Assembly: GCA_905331475.1 (NCBI GenBank)
Contig: CAJNYU010003364.1
Location: forward strand, 310,001 to 374,000
Source of the DNA: Rotaria socialis
Taxonomy: Eukaryota; Rotifera; Eurotatoria; Philodinida; Philodinidae
Length of the DNA stretch: 64,000 nucleotides
Direction: 5' to 3'
The translations under genes and the position numbers were made by a program. Every line of letters begins with the position of its first letter. Position 1 is the first letter of the stretch. A model generated the notes under the pieces. It had not been told where the DNA came from and ran no database searches. It was given only the letters and a program-made list of their open reading frames with translations. This document shows positions 1 through 12,156 of this stretch, one piece after another.

Positions 1-3000
1 CTTCTATAGTCAATGGTTGCTTTTTTCGCTGTTGAATATCTTGAGAAAGATATGCAGATCGGAGAATGTAAGTACAGGCAAGCTGCTAGACCGTAGCTTT
101 CTGTCTTGGAGATTCCTTGTACTCATTGACAATTTTACTGAAAATCTTCTACGTAGATTGATTTCAGTATCACTGAGATCTACTCGTAGAAAAAGTAACA
201 CATTTAGAAAATGTCGAATTTAATATGATTCTGACGTTATCTATACATTTCAAATTTATTTTAAGAATGCCTTATCCAAAAAACAAATCGCGCTATATAA
301 AAATGGATATGAAGATTGATTGAACTATTATATTGTGAAAGAGAAACTAATTACCTTGTTCCAAGTTCACGATGAGTAGCTAATATTTTGAATATTTCGA
401 TTTGGCAATGACAGTGGTAATTTTACTCGACTTAACACTAATCGATTCAACTTACAGTATGAAGGACTCGATTATACGATGAATTTTATATCAAAATGAA
501 AATGCGTATATATTTGTTACTTTTTGGCTGCATCCTACGCATGCATTTGAAATCACTCAATCCTTTTCAATTGTTTTATAACTCAACATGATATCATCTA
601 TTTGCGTTATTATTTCGACATTACCTTTTTTCGTCGGTTTCTACTGATTAGCTTGTGGCAGGAGAAAGTTTCTATTACGTTTTATTTTTGCTGTCTTAAA
701 ATATACGTATATTACATACTCAAAATTAACTTACATTGTTTTATAGGATCAACCAAGCAAGATTCATTAGCGTTCTACTCTTGATTCAACTAATAATGAA
801 TACGAAAATAAAGCGAGACTACCATCATCAATCTATTTTTCTATTTAACAATGCTTATGCCATACAAACCTTTATTTCATCGTTAAAAAAGTTCGTCAAT
901 GGTATTTGTTTTGAAATCGATTTTTTTGCTTTAAATAATTAGAATATGATTGTTTTTATATATGCACCATTGTTATTCAATGTAAAAGTCAAATTATGAT
1001 AAGATAGATCTCGTGTACTTTATCTATCTATGATTGAAACCTTTTCACCTTTTCAATAGAATGAAAATAACTTATGATGCTATAAGAAGTATTTCTATTT
1101 GATATGTATTTATAATGTACATGTCCATGTAGTGAAGTGATGAAGATAATTATAAATATATGTCAGCAAGTATTAAAAAAATCAATATGTACTGAATCAC
1201 AGAACTATATATGAATCAATATTGCCCGTTTGCATCGATTAGATCGATCTTATAGATTTTTTTATGCTGCAAAATAATACATTACAAATTTCATCAATGA
1301 AAAAGATGACATTATCAATTAGATAAATATTAAAAAAATCCGATGCATTCTTCATCTATTTATTTATTTAAGCAAATATTGTATATGAGTGATTCATGAA
1401 AGTGTACAAGCTAATTACAAATATATGAGAGAGAGAGAGAGAAGACACTAGTTCATTATAGACAAGTGCTTAACACATTGAACTTATTGTTATCACTGAT
1501 TCTGTACCACAAATAGTAATAGTGCAGCTAGCGAGATTTATAAAGTGATCATGACTATGATGATTAATAATACTGAAATCAGTAACAAGCTAGTTAATTG
1601 TGCAAAAAATAGTTAATTCATGCTTTTTTTATCAATTGATTTTTATGTCATGTGGATACAATCATTGAAATCGTCAAAATTTTTGAATGAGCATTCTTCG
1701 ATCAACTAAGTAATATGTTGAACGAAAAATCGAAGAAATAAAAGTTACAAAAACCATTCAATGATCCTTTTGCTTAACAATACATTCTATTGATATTTTT
1801 CTCGTCGGTAGCTGAGATTTACAGTGGATGAAATAAGTAGAATAACTTAAATTAACTCCTGAAAATAATGTTCTTTGAAAACAACGAAGAAGAAAAACCA
1901 TTGAAATAAGATTTATTCAATGCGGAACTAATTTTTACACTTAAAATAGTAGATTTTGTCTCTGACATAAATTGTACGTCCAATGAAGATATTATGCAAC
2001 ATTTACACGTACAAATCTTGTCTTACTCGATTTAAAATTGTGCCTGTCTCTGCTTGAGCCTATTTGGAAGTTGTTTTCTTATGTTTCAATTCACCCTTCG
2101 TATCCCAATGAATTATTTCATGTATGAAAAAATTTCGTTTTTGTTTATCTTAAACGAAAGCAGACTCTCAGTTAAAACACTCATCATAGGAACTCGTAAA
2201 TATAAACTGAAAAGATGTTAGATGTCAAATAGACTGATGATTTTAATCTATTATATTATTATTATATAATAAAATACTTTCGAAAAACAAATATGTCGTT
2301 CCTAAAGTTGAACTTTCCCGTGCATAGCATTGAGCTATGCCAATATTTAAGAATAGTCATAGTTATATGCGCATACCCAAGCAGACAAACTTTTGGGAAA
2401 ACGCGTTTACACACTCAATTGGGAACCGCGATTATGAGTCATTAACGCTCAGTAACGAAACGCAAGAAACGCGTTGTTTACGCAGAATTCGCACTTTCAG
2501 AGCGTNATAACTTAAACTAATTCGTTTAAACGCTCAGAATTGGAGTTTTCACGCTCTGAAAGTGAGAATTCTGCGTAAAAAACGCGTTTCTTGCGTTCCG
2601 TTACTGAGCGTTAATGGCTCACAATCGCGGTTCCCGATTGAGTGTGTAAACGTGTTTTTCTAAAAGTTTGTCTGCTTGGGTAGTACTCAAGTTATGTGAA
2701 TAGCTGTTTTAAAATTGATCTAGACAAAGACATTTAAATTCAATATTTATTTTCATGGCCACCGATAAAAGAAAACAACATCATGATTCTTGTTACATTC
2801 TTCTCAAGAATCATTTTGTTTTTGAAAGTTTCAGATATATTTTCTAACATGTGTGCATCTTCTAGAACGAGAATATCCTTCTGTACTGACAAATATAGAA
2901 CATAATAATATTCTATAATTTTACTTGGTCAAAGTAGACTTTGCTTTGTACGTGAAGTTAAGATAAGAATGTCATTAGCTATCATTTTTAATTAATCGAG

Positions 3001-3774
3001 GTGGAGAATCAATCATATTACTATTTAATACGCGTTTGTCGACGATAGACAGACAGTAATAGGAAATATCTTAGTACCTTGAACTCTTGAAAAGATTTCT
3101 TTACTAATATCTCTAAAGATGTGATTTTTACATGACGAGGTTCTAAAAAATCCGAAGAAATTATCGTTATCGAACAATAAGATGTTGTAATTAACTTGTT
3201 CTAACGTTAAGCTCTAGTCTAGCCATCTTTATACTTACAAAGTACAGAGATAGTTCCTATGCATCAATTGTGATCAGTCAATAGTTAAAAATATCTATCA
3301 TCGTATAGATTATTGATAATTAGAAAATAGTTGCTATTCATAATCATCAATCAATTCGAACTAGTTTGTGATAGCAATGATTAAGATTGATATTACCATT
3401 TTTCATGAGGCATACATAAACACAAAAACTTGAATTGATATCTTGTCATGTCTTGATATACTTATTCATCCTGGTTCTATTTACAGAAATATGATGAATT
3501 GTAATCAGTAAGTAGACACAGTAGAAAAACAATCGTCAATCCGACAGTTCTAGTCATATTTATACGAGACAAATCTAGTGTGCGAAAGATGAGAATTTTT
3601 TCTTTTGTTGAAACAATAAAACTATCAGATGTTTATTCATAGCAAAATGTTATTCACTTCAAATGGTACAATACAAATGTCACACAACGATCAGCCTACG
3701 AAAAGAATGATATATGAAATCAAAAACAAACTACTGAGAAAATAATTGTTAAGAAAACTTATAATTAATGAATT
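1..3774. other. Non-coding stretch with one MITE-like element
   Basis: I see no gene here. The open frames are short, AT-driven and resemble no family I know. A GA dinucleotide tract lies near 1426-1442. An imperfect hairpin is formed by 147-158 and 178-191. The only structured object is the palindromic element at 2376-2680, listed separately. The stretch lies downstream of the SREBP 3' end. A terminal exon of a gene beyond the left edge cannot be excluded in the first 200 bases. Confidence 0.6.
2376..2680. mobile_element. Palindromic MITE / fold-back element with TA target duplication
   Basis: Two arms of about 135 bp are near-perfect inverted copies. The ends read CCCAAGCAGACAAACTTTT on the left and its complement on the right, and the element is bounded by TA (2374-2375 and 2681-2682). 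It is richer in GC than its surroundings and repeats the word AACGC in both arms. There is no coding capacity. A TA duplication with long terminal inverted repeats fits a non-autonomous Tc1/mariner-type or similar DNA transposon; the superfamily is inferred. The single ambiguous base of the window (N at 2506) lies next to the palindrome centre, as expected where sequencing or assembly struggles with a hairpin. Confidence 0.85.
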
Positions 3775-6700
3775 TTACATAGTAAAATATGGTTGACGTA
3801 TCAATGTCAAACATTGTTGTTGTAAACGATTGAGATCATTATTTTCACTTGTTTTTGATGATATAACAGCAGCTTGTTGAAGGATATTTCGATAACGATA
3901 GACTGTTGACGGTGAAAAATGACAAAAAATTAGAAGTGCTGCAATTATATCTAGACTCGGTAATGATTCTAAATTGAAGATAACGATTAATTATCTTTAT
4001 TATTATTTTCAATTCTATTTGAGTTGTTACCTTCTGTTGTTGGAATGACTGGCTTGGATTGTTTGATCGCACATTCAAATAATGTTTGAGTTAAGAGTGG
4101 ATTTAAACCCGATAGTGTTCGAAATATTGATTCAAATAGGTAGAGCTAGAGAGAAAAATACGTATATGAATGAAAATTGAATTCACTTGTTTCAAATAAT
4201 TTACTTTTTGTTTTGGTAATTTCATGAATTGATTTACTCGTCGATAACAATCTAATTCTCGTTGAAAATCATCAAGAAATGGAATTTTTTTATTATTATT
4301 TGTCATCGAACACGTTAAAAGACGAAGACGCAACGATAAAACACTATCCAATAATAATGTTTTGATTGCCTGAAATAATATTTGAGATAATAAAAGTTTT
4401 TTTTTTATAAATATATTAAATTGTCGTAGTTCTCCACCTTCTTGTTGCACTGTCCTTTCCATTGCATATATCAAATTTCGTGAATGCAATGCAACAACAA
4501 TGCACAAGAGGCCGAAGACAGACATATTATAAATAAAATATACTTATCCTACCATATCAAGATTATCGTCATTATCAGTAATATAACATGATTCAATCAT
4601 AGATGTTAATAATTTACTTGATTTTCCTAATTGCTTAAGAAACAATATTCTTGTTGAATTAGTTTGATCATCATCATTATTTGTTAGTATAAGAAGTATA
4701 ACATGAATTGTTTCAATAATAAGAATATATGCTTCACTATAAAAGAAAGAGAAGGAAATTAAAATAATTTTGTTTGTAGAAATAGAAGGAAAAATATCGT
4801 ACTTGACAATCTTTGTTGATCGTACCATATAATAAATGGTTTTATCTGATGAATTCATATGTTGAAGTAAAGCTGTAGATGTGATGTTGTTAATATTTTG
4901 TTTATCATTAGAAATACAACGTATTACTTGTAAGCTATGTTGCCACCATGAGAATAGATCAAGTTGATTTTTATTTTTAATGATAAATTGTTGTGGCTGT
5001 TCATCTTGAAATAGAAGTTGATTTTGTATGTTATCATAGAGAATATATTCGAAAAATTGAATTCGGATTGATTCTAGAAATAATTTTTGTTTAAATAAAT
5101 AAATATTTTTTTCAAATATAAATTGATTTAAACGATCAACATGTAATAACCATATATCATTTGTATCAATTGGTATGAGAAATTTTAAGAAAAATATTGT
5201 AAATACTGAAAATAATCCATCTAATTTTTTCAATGTTAATGCTGATAAAAAATTAATTTCGTTTCGTTTATTTGTATTTATTTTTTTTCCAGCATTAATT
5301 GATGTATTTAATGTTAATAGAAATAAATTAAAAATATTTAATAATGATTTCGATTGATGATATTCAATTTTCCACAATTGTAAATAACAACTATTTAATT
5401 CGTAATTATGGTAACGGGTATCTATTGATTTTGTCCAACCTGACCAATATGTTAGCCAACGACCCACAAATATAACATTGAGAAATAAACGAATTAATTG
5501 CCATGTTATTGAAGAAAAATAATAAAGATATGTCTGATCAACTGATACGTACAATTTTTCACAACATTTTTTATAATATATTGATGCCTCGCTGAGTTGA
5601 TTCTTTGAAATAAATAAATAAATGAAATATTAACTTTTAACTTTTATATGATTTAGAAGTATTCTAAACTTTGTTTCGAAGTTTAGTTCATAGATAAAAT
5701 CTTAGAGATCTACTGTGTGAAACTATATTCGTTGTGTATACAATCAAATAGAACAAGAGAACATCTTCAAATAAGTTCTAAAAGATATACGAAACTCTTT
5801 TGAAACGGAAAACAAAAACGAATCAATCTTCATTGATAAACTATAATAAAAAAAGAAATTGTCTTAGAAAAACACTTACAGAGCAAGGGAGAAAAATACA
5901 TAATCTAATTCATAAACAACTGGTGATTGTAGTAGTTGATTTTTCTATGGCTGTCGCTAGAAGAAAGATCATATTTCGGATACTTAGCGCTGTCGTTCAT
6001 AGTTAAAACATCAATGAATTGCGAAATCTATTAATCTTCTTAATTGAAGCGAAAATATTTGATTAGTCTTTAGTTTTACCCAGAATTTTTCGTAGTCAAA
6101 TGATGAAGATCTTCTTTATTAGTTGATGTCATAAAAAAAACAACTATCTATTTGAGACCATTTATTAAAGTATTTCCTTTCTTTATTATTAACCTATCGA
6201 AGTGTATTATTTTTATTAGAATTAAACAGTTAAAAATTATCTATATCATTATTAACATACTTTGTCCATAAGTGCATCTGCTTTCTTTTTATAGGTATAA
6301 TATTCGTCCATGTCTGACTCGTGTACAATGGGTTCTCCATGAACAAAAATTTTCACAAGACAAACAAGACATATTGCAATATTGAGCATCCAAGTAACAA
6401 GTTGTTTCCATGATATATTCAAAAATACTAAAAGCACAAATAAAATGAGTCAGTTTATAAATGAAATCTTCATATATATATATATATATTACACAGTGAA
6501 TTAAAATTCTCAGCATCTTTTATTGTCTTCAATGTTCTTGAACCAGGTCCTAATTGGACTTCAGTTGTACCATCGTTATCCGATGAATGAATACGATCAA
6601 GTAAATAATTAAATGGATTTGTCATAAGTACACATAACATAAAACAACATAAAACTAGCCGTGATCTATCAACCATACCTCGTGTACTGTTCGCTTGTTT

Positions 6701-8651
6701 ATTTCCTTAAAAGTAGAAAAAAAAGAAAAGTATTATTAAACAAAAAGTGATAGATTGTATAATATTGTACGTTTTTTAGCTGGACTATAAAGATCATCTT
6801 TGCATTCAGAACTGGATGTTGATGTCGATGTTGTTGACTTTTTGACCAAAGAATTTCTCTTCGATGACTGTACATCATTATTAGTTGTAAGATCAGTAGC
6901 TGCATCGAAGAGAGAAGAAATAATAAATCGCAATGTAGATAAAGCCTTTTTATAGGGAAATATAAGCTAATGCCTTCTTTTTCTTTTTCTTTTTCTTTCT
7001 CAAGTACACTCGTATCATCTAAAACTAATAAAAGAAGAAAGCAATCACTGTTATGGAACGAGTGATGACAGCAGCTTACTGCTTTCTGTCTATCTATCGT
7101 CTGAATGTAACAGGCCTCAAGAGAAAAGAAAAACAGAACAAATCAAAATGAAATAAAATCGAATGTTGAAATATCTGCTAAAATAATTAGATACTCAACA
7201 GATGAAAGATGATTGTAAACGTACTTGTCAAATTTAATTGTTTCAAGACGCTTTTCAAGGTACTATTTTCTTCTTCCAATTGTCGATTAGTTGATTGTAG
7301 TTGTCCTATATATTCAACTGTACGTCGAAGTATACCAGATTTTTGGATCTATTCAATAGAAAAAAAGCAAATTTTTCAACACATAATTAGTCTTCATTTA
7401 GGAGATGAGATAATCTAGAAGATAAACTACATCTAATCAATGAGCTGTCGAACAGAAAAAGAAAGAAAAACCAATTGCTCTGTCCATGTTATCAGCTGAC
7501 GATAAACTTATCCGTTGCCACTCTAATCAATCATGTGTGCAGATTTTTTTCTCTAGTTCTTCTTCTCCTACTTACCTTTCCATCAGAAGCTGCTACGATT
7601 TCTTTCAATTCATATATTTTTTCATTAATACTCGATCGATATCGTTTTTCCGTTGCATTGCTGGTCGATGTTCGTCGTGGACAATTATCATTTCGATTTA
7701 CAACTATGGACTCACTACTATTGCCATTTTTCGTTATTGAATCTTGATGACTAAATTTATTTGAAATATCAGCATTAGGTAGCTTATTTGTTTGATCAAC
7801 GATCCTGAGAGGTATATTATTTGCAACAATAGTACTATGTTCGAGAAGAGTTGAAATTGTATTAACATTTGTTTGTGATGTATTTGAAATAAGATTTATT
7901 AACTAGAAAATATCAAGACTATACGAATGAACAGAAGATGATAACGACATTGTTCTTACTGCTTGAAATTGATCAATAGTAAATGTTATAGGTTCAGTGC
8001 TGTTATTTAAATGAGAAAACTGAAAAGATGGCTCTGTTGATGAATAATCGCTTCTCGTTGTTGCCGTCTCTTCTCGTGTAACATAGATATTACCTGCTTC
8101 ATAGTTGGACATATCCTTTGATGATGGCTATTAAATAAAAACAAATGTAATAGAAGTTGGTGTTTGAATTTTGTAAATTTACATCATGATGATCTAATGA
8201 TTTATAGCTAAGAGACGAGAATGAGGGTTCATTGTTTGTTTGTTGTTTTTCTTGTTGTTCAATTAATAATTCGAATGCATCTGGAGACAGTACTTCATCG
8301 AATCCTGATTGAAAACTTTGTACATTAGTGTTAATTGCTGTTGAATACAAGGTGGCCTTGCATGATGACGAAAGATCTTGAGATGAATGAAAGTAGTTTA
8401 CGTCGTTTATGGAAACATCAAAATATTGGATATCATTAGTGTTGACATCGAAGTCTGTGAGAATGTCATTAACAGAATTGTCCGATACCGAAAAATCACA
8501 TGCTAAAATAATGTTAAATATTAGTACGAATGCAAAAAAATTCATTGTAATGCTACGAGACTAGATTTATATTACCGTCTAATACTGTCGAGGAGCCATT
8601 TAATGATGGCTGTGATTGAAATTCATCGAATTGTTGCACTTTTCTACTCAT
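3775..8651 (-). CDS. SREBF: Sterol regulatory element-binding protein (SREBP)
   Basis: Membrane-bound bHLH-zipper transcription factor; in animals it controls sterol and fatty-acid synthesis genes after proteolytic release from ER/Golgi membranes. The start is ATG at 8651. A Ser/Asn-rich N-terminal region is followed by a bHLH whose basic part contains EKRYRSSINEKIYELK (about 7590-7660) and whose second helix reads KSGILRRTVEYIGQLQ (about 7290-7350); the Tyr in EKRYR is the SREBP hallmark. A first membrane segment begins DRSRLVLCC (6676-6640), the conserved site-2 protease region. A lumenal loop follows, then a second membrane segment (about 6350-6430). The regulatory half (5602-3775) contains SREBP-like blocks such as ITWQLIRLFLN and VGRWLTYW. 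There are at least ten introns, the largest about 650 bp (about 5603-6257). Exon joins around 4440-4540 are uncertain. The last exon ends with a TAA at 3775. Confidence 0.93.
6527..6538 (-). other. Candidate site-1 protease cleavage motif in the SREBP lumenal loop
   Basis: The loop between the two SREBP membrane segments contains GSRTLK; residues RTLK are encoded here. Site-1 protease cuts at R-x-(hydrophobic)-x sites, such as RSVL in vertebrate SREBPs. This is the best match in the loop. Its use is inferred. Confidence 0.5.
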
Positions 8652-9395
8652 TCCTTGCCTTAGTTTTTCTGTTTACATTGGGGAAAAAAAGAGTGAATTA
8701 ATATCGTCTTTTTTCGTTGCTACACGTTTTCGATACATCACGCCATCCTGTGCAGATCAATCGATGAATCATTCTATTTGTCAAAGCATTCTTAGCAACA
8801 GTGATGATTGCTTCAGAGTGATATTCCATAGAGAATTCAGTGATATGACTGTTGGAATAGCTGTCAAATTTATTCGAATCTCTTTGAATAATATCTTATT
8901 GTAGTTTTTTTTGAATATTACCATTCGAAAATTAAGGCAGATGTCGTTATTAGTTATCAGAAACTTGATTTTTTTTGCTACTGTTTCTGCAATTATGTAT
9001 TAGTCACGTTTGAAAAAAGTTATATGTATTCATTTAATGTAATTAATTTGATATTATTTGTCGCAGCTCTATTAAGAGTATAGTTATAGTTTTCTTGGCT
9101 ATGCATTGGAAAATTTTGACAAGTGATACAAGCGCTATACATGCAGAGGGATACTAGAAACGAGTTGAAATATGATTGAGCTTACCTCCTGATTATACAC
9201 TATAAATGAAAATAGAAGTAAATCATTCAGGATTTTTAATAGACAAAAATAATATATAAAATATGCGTAATAGAACTGCTTTGAAAAAGCATGAACAAAA
9301 GGAAGATTAAATGTTTATGATTAATAAAATATAGGGAGGCTACGAAAAATATGATGCTCATCGATAATTATAGAAAAAAATATGTTTAATAATCG
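8652..9395. other. Intergenic region upstream of SREBP
   Basis: About 740 bp separate the SREBP start from the 3' end of the nicotinamidase gene on the same strand. It should hold the SREBP promoter and 5' UTR. I see no coding segment and no clear TATA box or sterol response element that I would defend. Confidence 0.5.
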
Positions 9396-10441
9396 TTACT
9401 GAACGTAGTCTTTCACTTGACTTGATTGAATCACATGACCACTGTTCTGTTTAAAATTATCAAGTTTTTCTTTGATGTGTTTTTCATCTACTCCACGACA
9501 TCCATCTTTGATAATAAATGTTTTATAACCATATTCTACTGCATTAGCAGCTGTCGAATATACACAGTAGTCTGTTGCTAAACCAGTTACGAATATTTGA
9601 GAAACATTTTTCTCCTGTAATTGCTGATGTAAATTTGTTTCACTTAATTTTAAATTATCCCAAAAAGCTGAATATGAATCAATATTCGGTTTTGTTCCTT
9701 TAAAAATATAAATGACTGATTTACCACTACTTGCATCAAATACTTTCAAATCAGGATGTAGATTAGCACCAGTAGTATTTTGAACACAATGTCGAGGCCA
9801 AAGCACTTGTTCCATGACAGCAACATTAGGAATATCAAACTTTGCGTTTGAATGAAGATGAAGATCAGCTAATTGTATCGAATCATTTGTAAGAAGATGC
9901 GAGCGAAGATGAAGATTGTCATAGAACGATATGTGATCAGCTGGATGCCAATCAATACTGTAAACAATAACATCGAAGTCACCAGAATCTAGGAGATCAT
10001 TAATAATCGGTATTACTTCTTCACCATTATGTTTAGATGGACAATTGCGAAGAGCAAGACTTCCGTCAATGAAATCATTTTGTACATCAATAATCAACAG
10101 AGCATTGACTGGCCGTTTAGACATTTGACTATCACCTATAAGAATCGATATCACAATAAGCAAGTAATAAAATATGGATATTACGTTTCCTAATTTAAGA
10201 AAAGAGAAATTCACCTTCTATGCGTAACGTATGCTTAGAGTTAAAGCAAATGTATTATATCATGGTTACCATCATCAATTTTATGAAATAGTTGACTGAT
10301 ACTATTATTGAGTAGTGATTCAACTCGATCCAATTGCTCTGACAGACTATTCAATTGTTCCTTAATTTCATCAGATTTCAATTGAAAAACCATAGTCGAA
10401 AGGAAAGTTAAAGTGACGAGAATTGGCAATGTAATGTGCAT
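9396..10441 (-). CDS. Nicotinamidase with N-terminal signal/anchor segment
   Basis: Converts nicotinamide to nicotinate and ammonia in the invertebrate NAD salvage route (PNC1/Naam family, isochorismatase-like hydrolases). Family residues are visible: DVQNDF with the catalytic Asp, the metal-binding DWHPADHISF, the Lys in FKGTKP, and the nucleophile Cys in ATDYCV. There are two exons: 10441-10270 and 10135-9396. Exon 1 encodes a hydrophobic leader (MHITLPILVTLTFLSTMVF) followed by a roughly 35-residue amphipathic, coiled-coil-like stretch; the join reads KIDDG-DSQMSKRP. The catalytic exon alone could start at MSKRP, as in cytosolic homologues. An ATG 51 bp further upstream (10492) would extend the leader. 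Total is about 300 residues. Confidence 0.9.
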
Positions 10442-11208
10442 AGTGATACTATATTTTAGTATAATATATAATAAAATGCTAGCGAAACTCATACCACAAA
10501 AGATAAATAAACACGATCTCCCGACACTTTCAGAGTTATATAATTTTCTTAGTCGTTTTGACTAATCTGAAGCTATCAACAGATGCTGATATGAGAAAAT
10601 TACAGTCAGAAGGCTTTCTTCTCTATTTGACGATTCATAATAATAAAAAATAACATACCGTGATTCTATATTCTATTTTGATAGCCGTTATCTTCGATAA
10701 GGTTATCAATAAATCAAATATACGGAATACGGCGCACTCATCTACTGAAGTTTTTAATTATTACTGAATAATAGAAAATATCGATAAGTAGATTTCATGT
10801 TGAAAAACTTTTCAATCATCCTTGAACCTATTTTTGATCAAACATTGATTATATTTACTTTGATTTAAACAAAAAGATGATTACGTATTTGCCCGAGTCT
10901 ACTTAAAAGTTTTGATAACAGTCAACTTCTCATATCATTTCAATTTCATAATGAAAAATACTTTTCATTTTGAATAGTACTTTCATTTTTCTATGTTATA
11001 AGTCCAATGAGAATTATTGCCTTCTCAAAAACTAATCGTGCTACAATCATAAACGTATTTTGTTTATTCAATTATTTCTATAATGAAATACTATTTATTT
11101 AATATTCCTCTACAATAAATATCAATAGATAACAGCGCTATAAAAAAAAAAGTTACTAAGTAATGAAATCAGAATTCATTTCTTGTTCAATTTACATGTG
11201 ATAATAAT
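10442..11208. promoter_or_regulatory. Divergent intergenic region, nicotinamidase / RCAN
   Basis: About 770 bp lie between two divergent starts, so promoters for both genes are expected here. The sequence is AT-rich with several ATTTAT and TATA-like words but no single convincing core element. No coding segment was found. Confidence 0.45.
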
Positions 11209-12156
11209 ATGATAGAAACAACAACGAATGATTTTTCTATTGGTAATTCAACAGTCACCATCGAAACTGACACTATATCAAATTCATTTTCACCCATCAA
11301 CATTCATACACACGATTCACAAATAGAGATAGATAAATATTACATAAATTACATCGATGATTCACTAGTTGAAACTCAATCCGAAACAATAGAAAAGAAC
11401 AAAAACCTCCAATCTATCTGCAAGACTGAAGACAATTCATGTCGACTTGAAGTTTCTCAGTTACCTGAAGAGGTAAACTAACTTTTGATAAAATCAAATA
11501 AAACATAAAACTTACCATAGATATTCATGGATGAAAATATTCGATGCGAATTCGAATGCCTTTTTCGTAAATTTGATTCACATGTCATAATATCTTATGC
11601 AAATATTTTTCAACGAGCTTATTTAAATTGCTCTGATGCAAGATTAGCATTTCAAGTGTGTGCAAATATAAATGGAAAAAAATTTCATAATAAAAGAATT
11701 CAAATATCATATTCGTCACAAATGTCTTCATCAATCGACTATCTTAAGCCTCCGAAGCAAGAAAATATTTATTTGCAATCACCACCAACAACTCCACCTG
11801 TTGGCTGGGTTACTAAATACGAAGAGTTACCCGATATAAACTTTGATTTATTTCTTGCCCTATCAAAACTACAATACAATGAGCCACTTGAAATTCTTTC
11901 AAAACAAAATAATTTCCCAGCAATTATTATTCATCCATGTTCAGATACATCGGATGACGATGTTGATCGAGATGATATTTTTAATCCTGCTATTGATGAA
12001 TTTCGAAATGAAAAAAAATATCAAACGACTGAAGCTAAACAATGTGCTCATATCTTACATGATGCTATGTTTGCACTAGGTGAACAACAAATTAAACAAA
12101 CTACAGGCGATGGAGATAAATTGGTCACATTGGATGATATTGACCAATCGTTTTGA
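11209..12156 (+). CDS. RCAN: Regulator of calcineurin (calcipressin)
   Basis: RCAN proteins bind the phosphatase calcineurin and tune its signalling. Exon 1 (11209-11472) encodes an acidic, Ser/Thr-rich N-terminus ending SQLPEE. An intron of about 50 bp follows, and exon 2 continues IFMDENIRCEFECLFRKF, matching the RCAN RRM-like domain. The signature block SPPTTPPVGW is present (family consensus SPPxSPPVGW). A PxIxIT-like segment, PAIIIH, lies downstream near 11922, as in vertebrate RCANs. Length is about 300 residues, longer than vertebrate RCANs because of both termini. The stop codon overlaps an AATAAA signal (12156-12161), so the 3' UTR may be very short. Confidence 0.9.

Noticed and set aside
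602..942. Overlapping small plus-strand open frames
   Set aside because: AT-driven, no family resemblance, no splice-compatible partners and no codon pattern like the real exons.
8486..8545. Apparent signal peptide (MNFFAFVLIFNIILA) on a minus-strand frame
   Set aside because: It reads through an intron of SREBP; the true exon starts after TTTTAG with ACDFSVSDN and joins to the MSRKVQQ exon.
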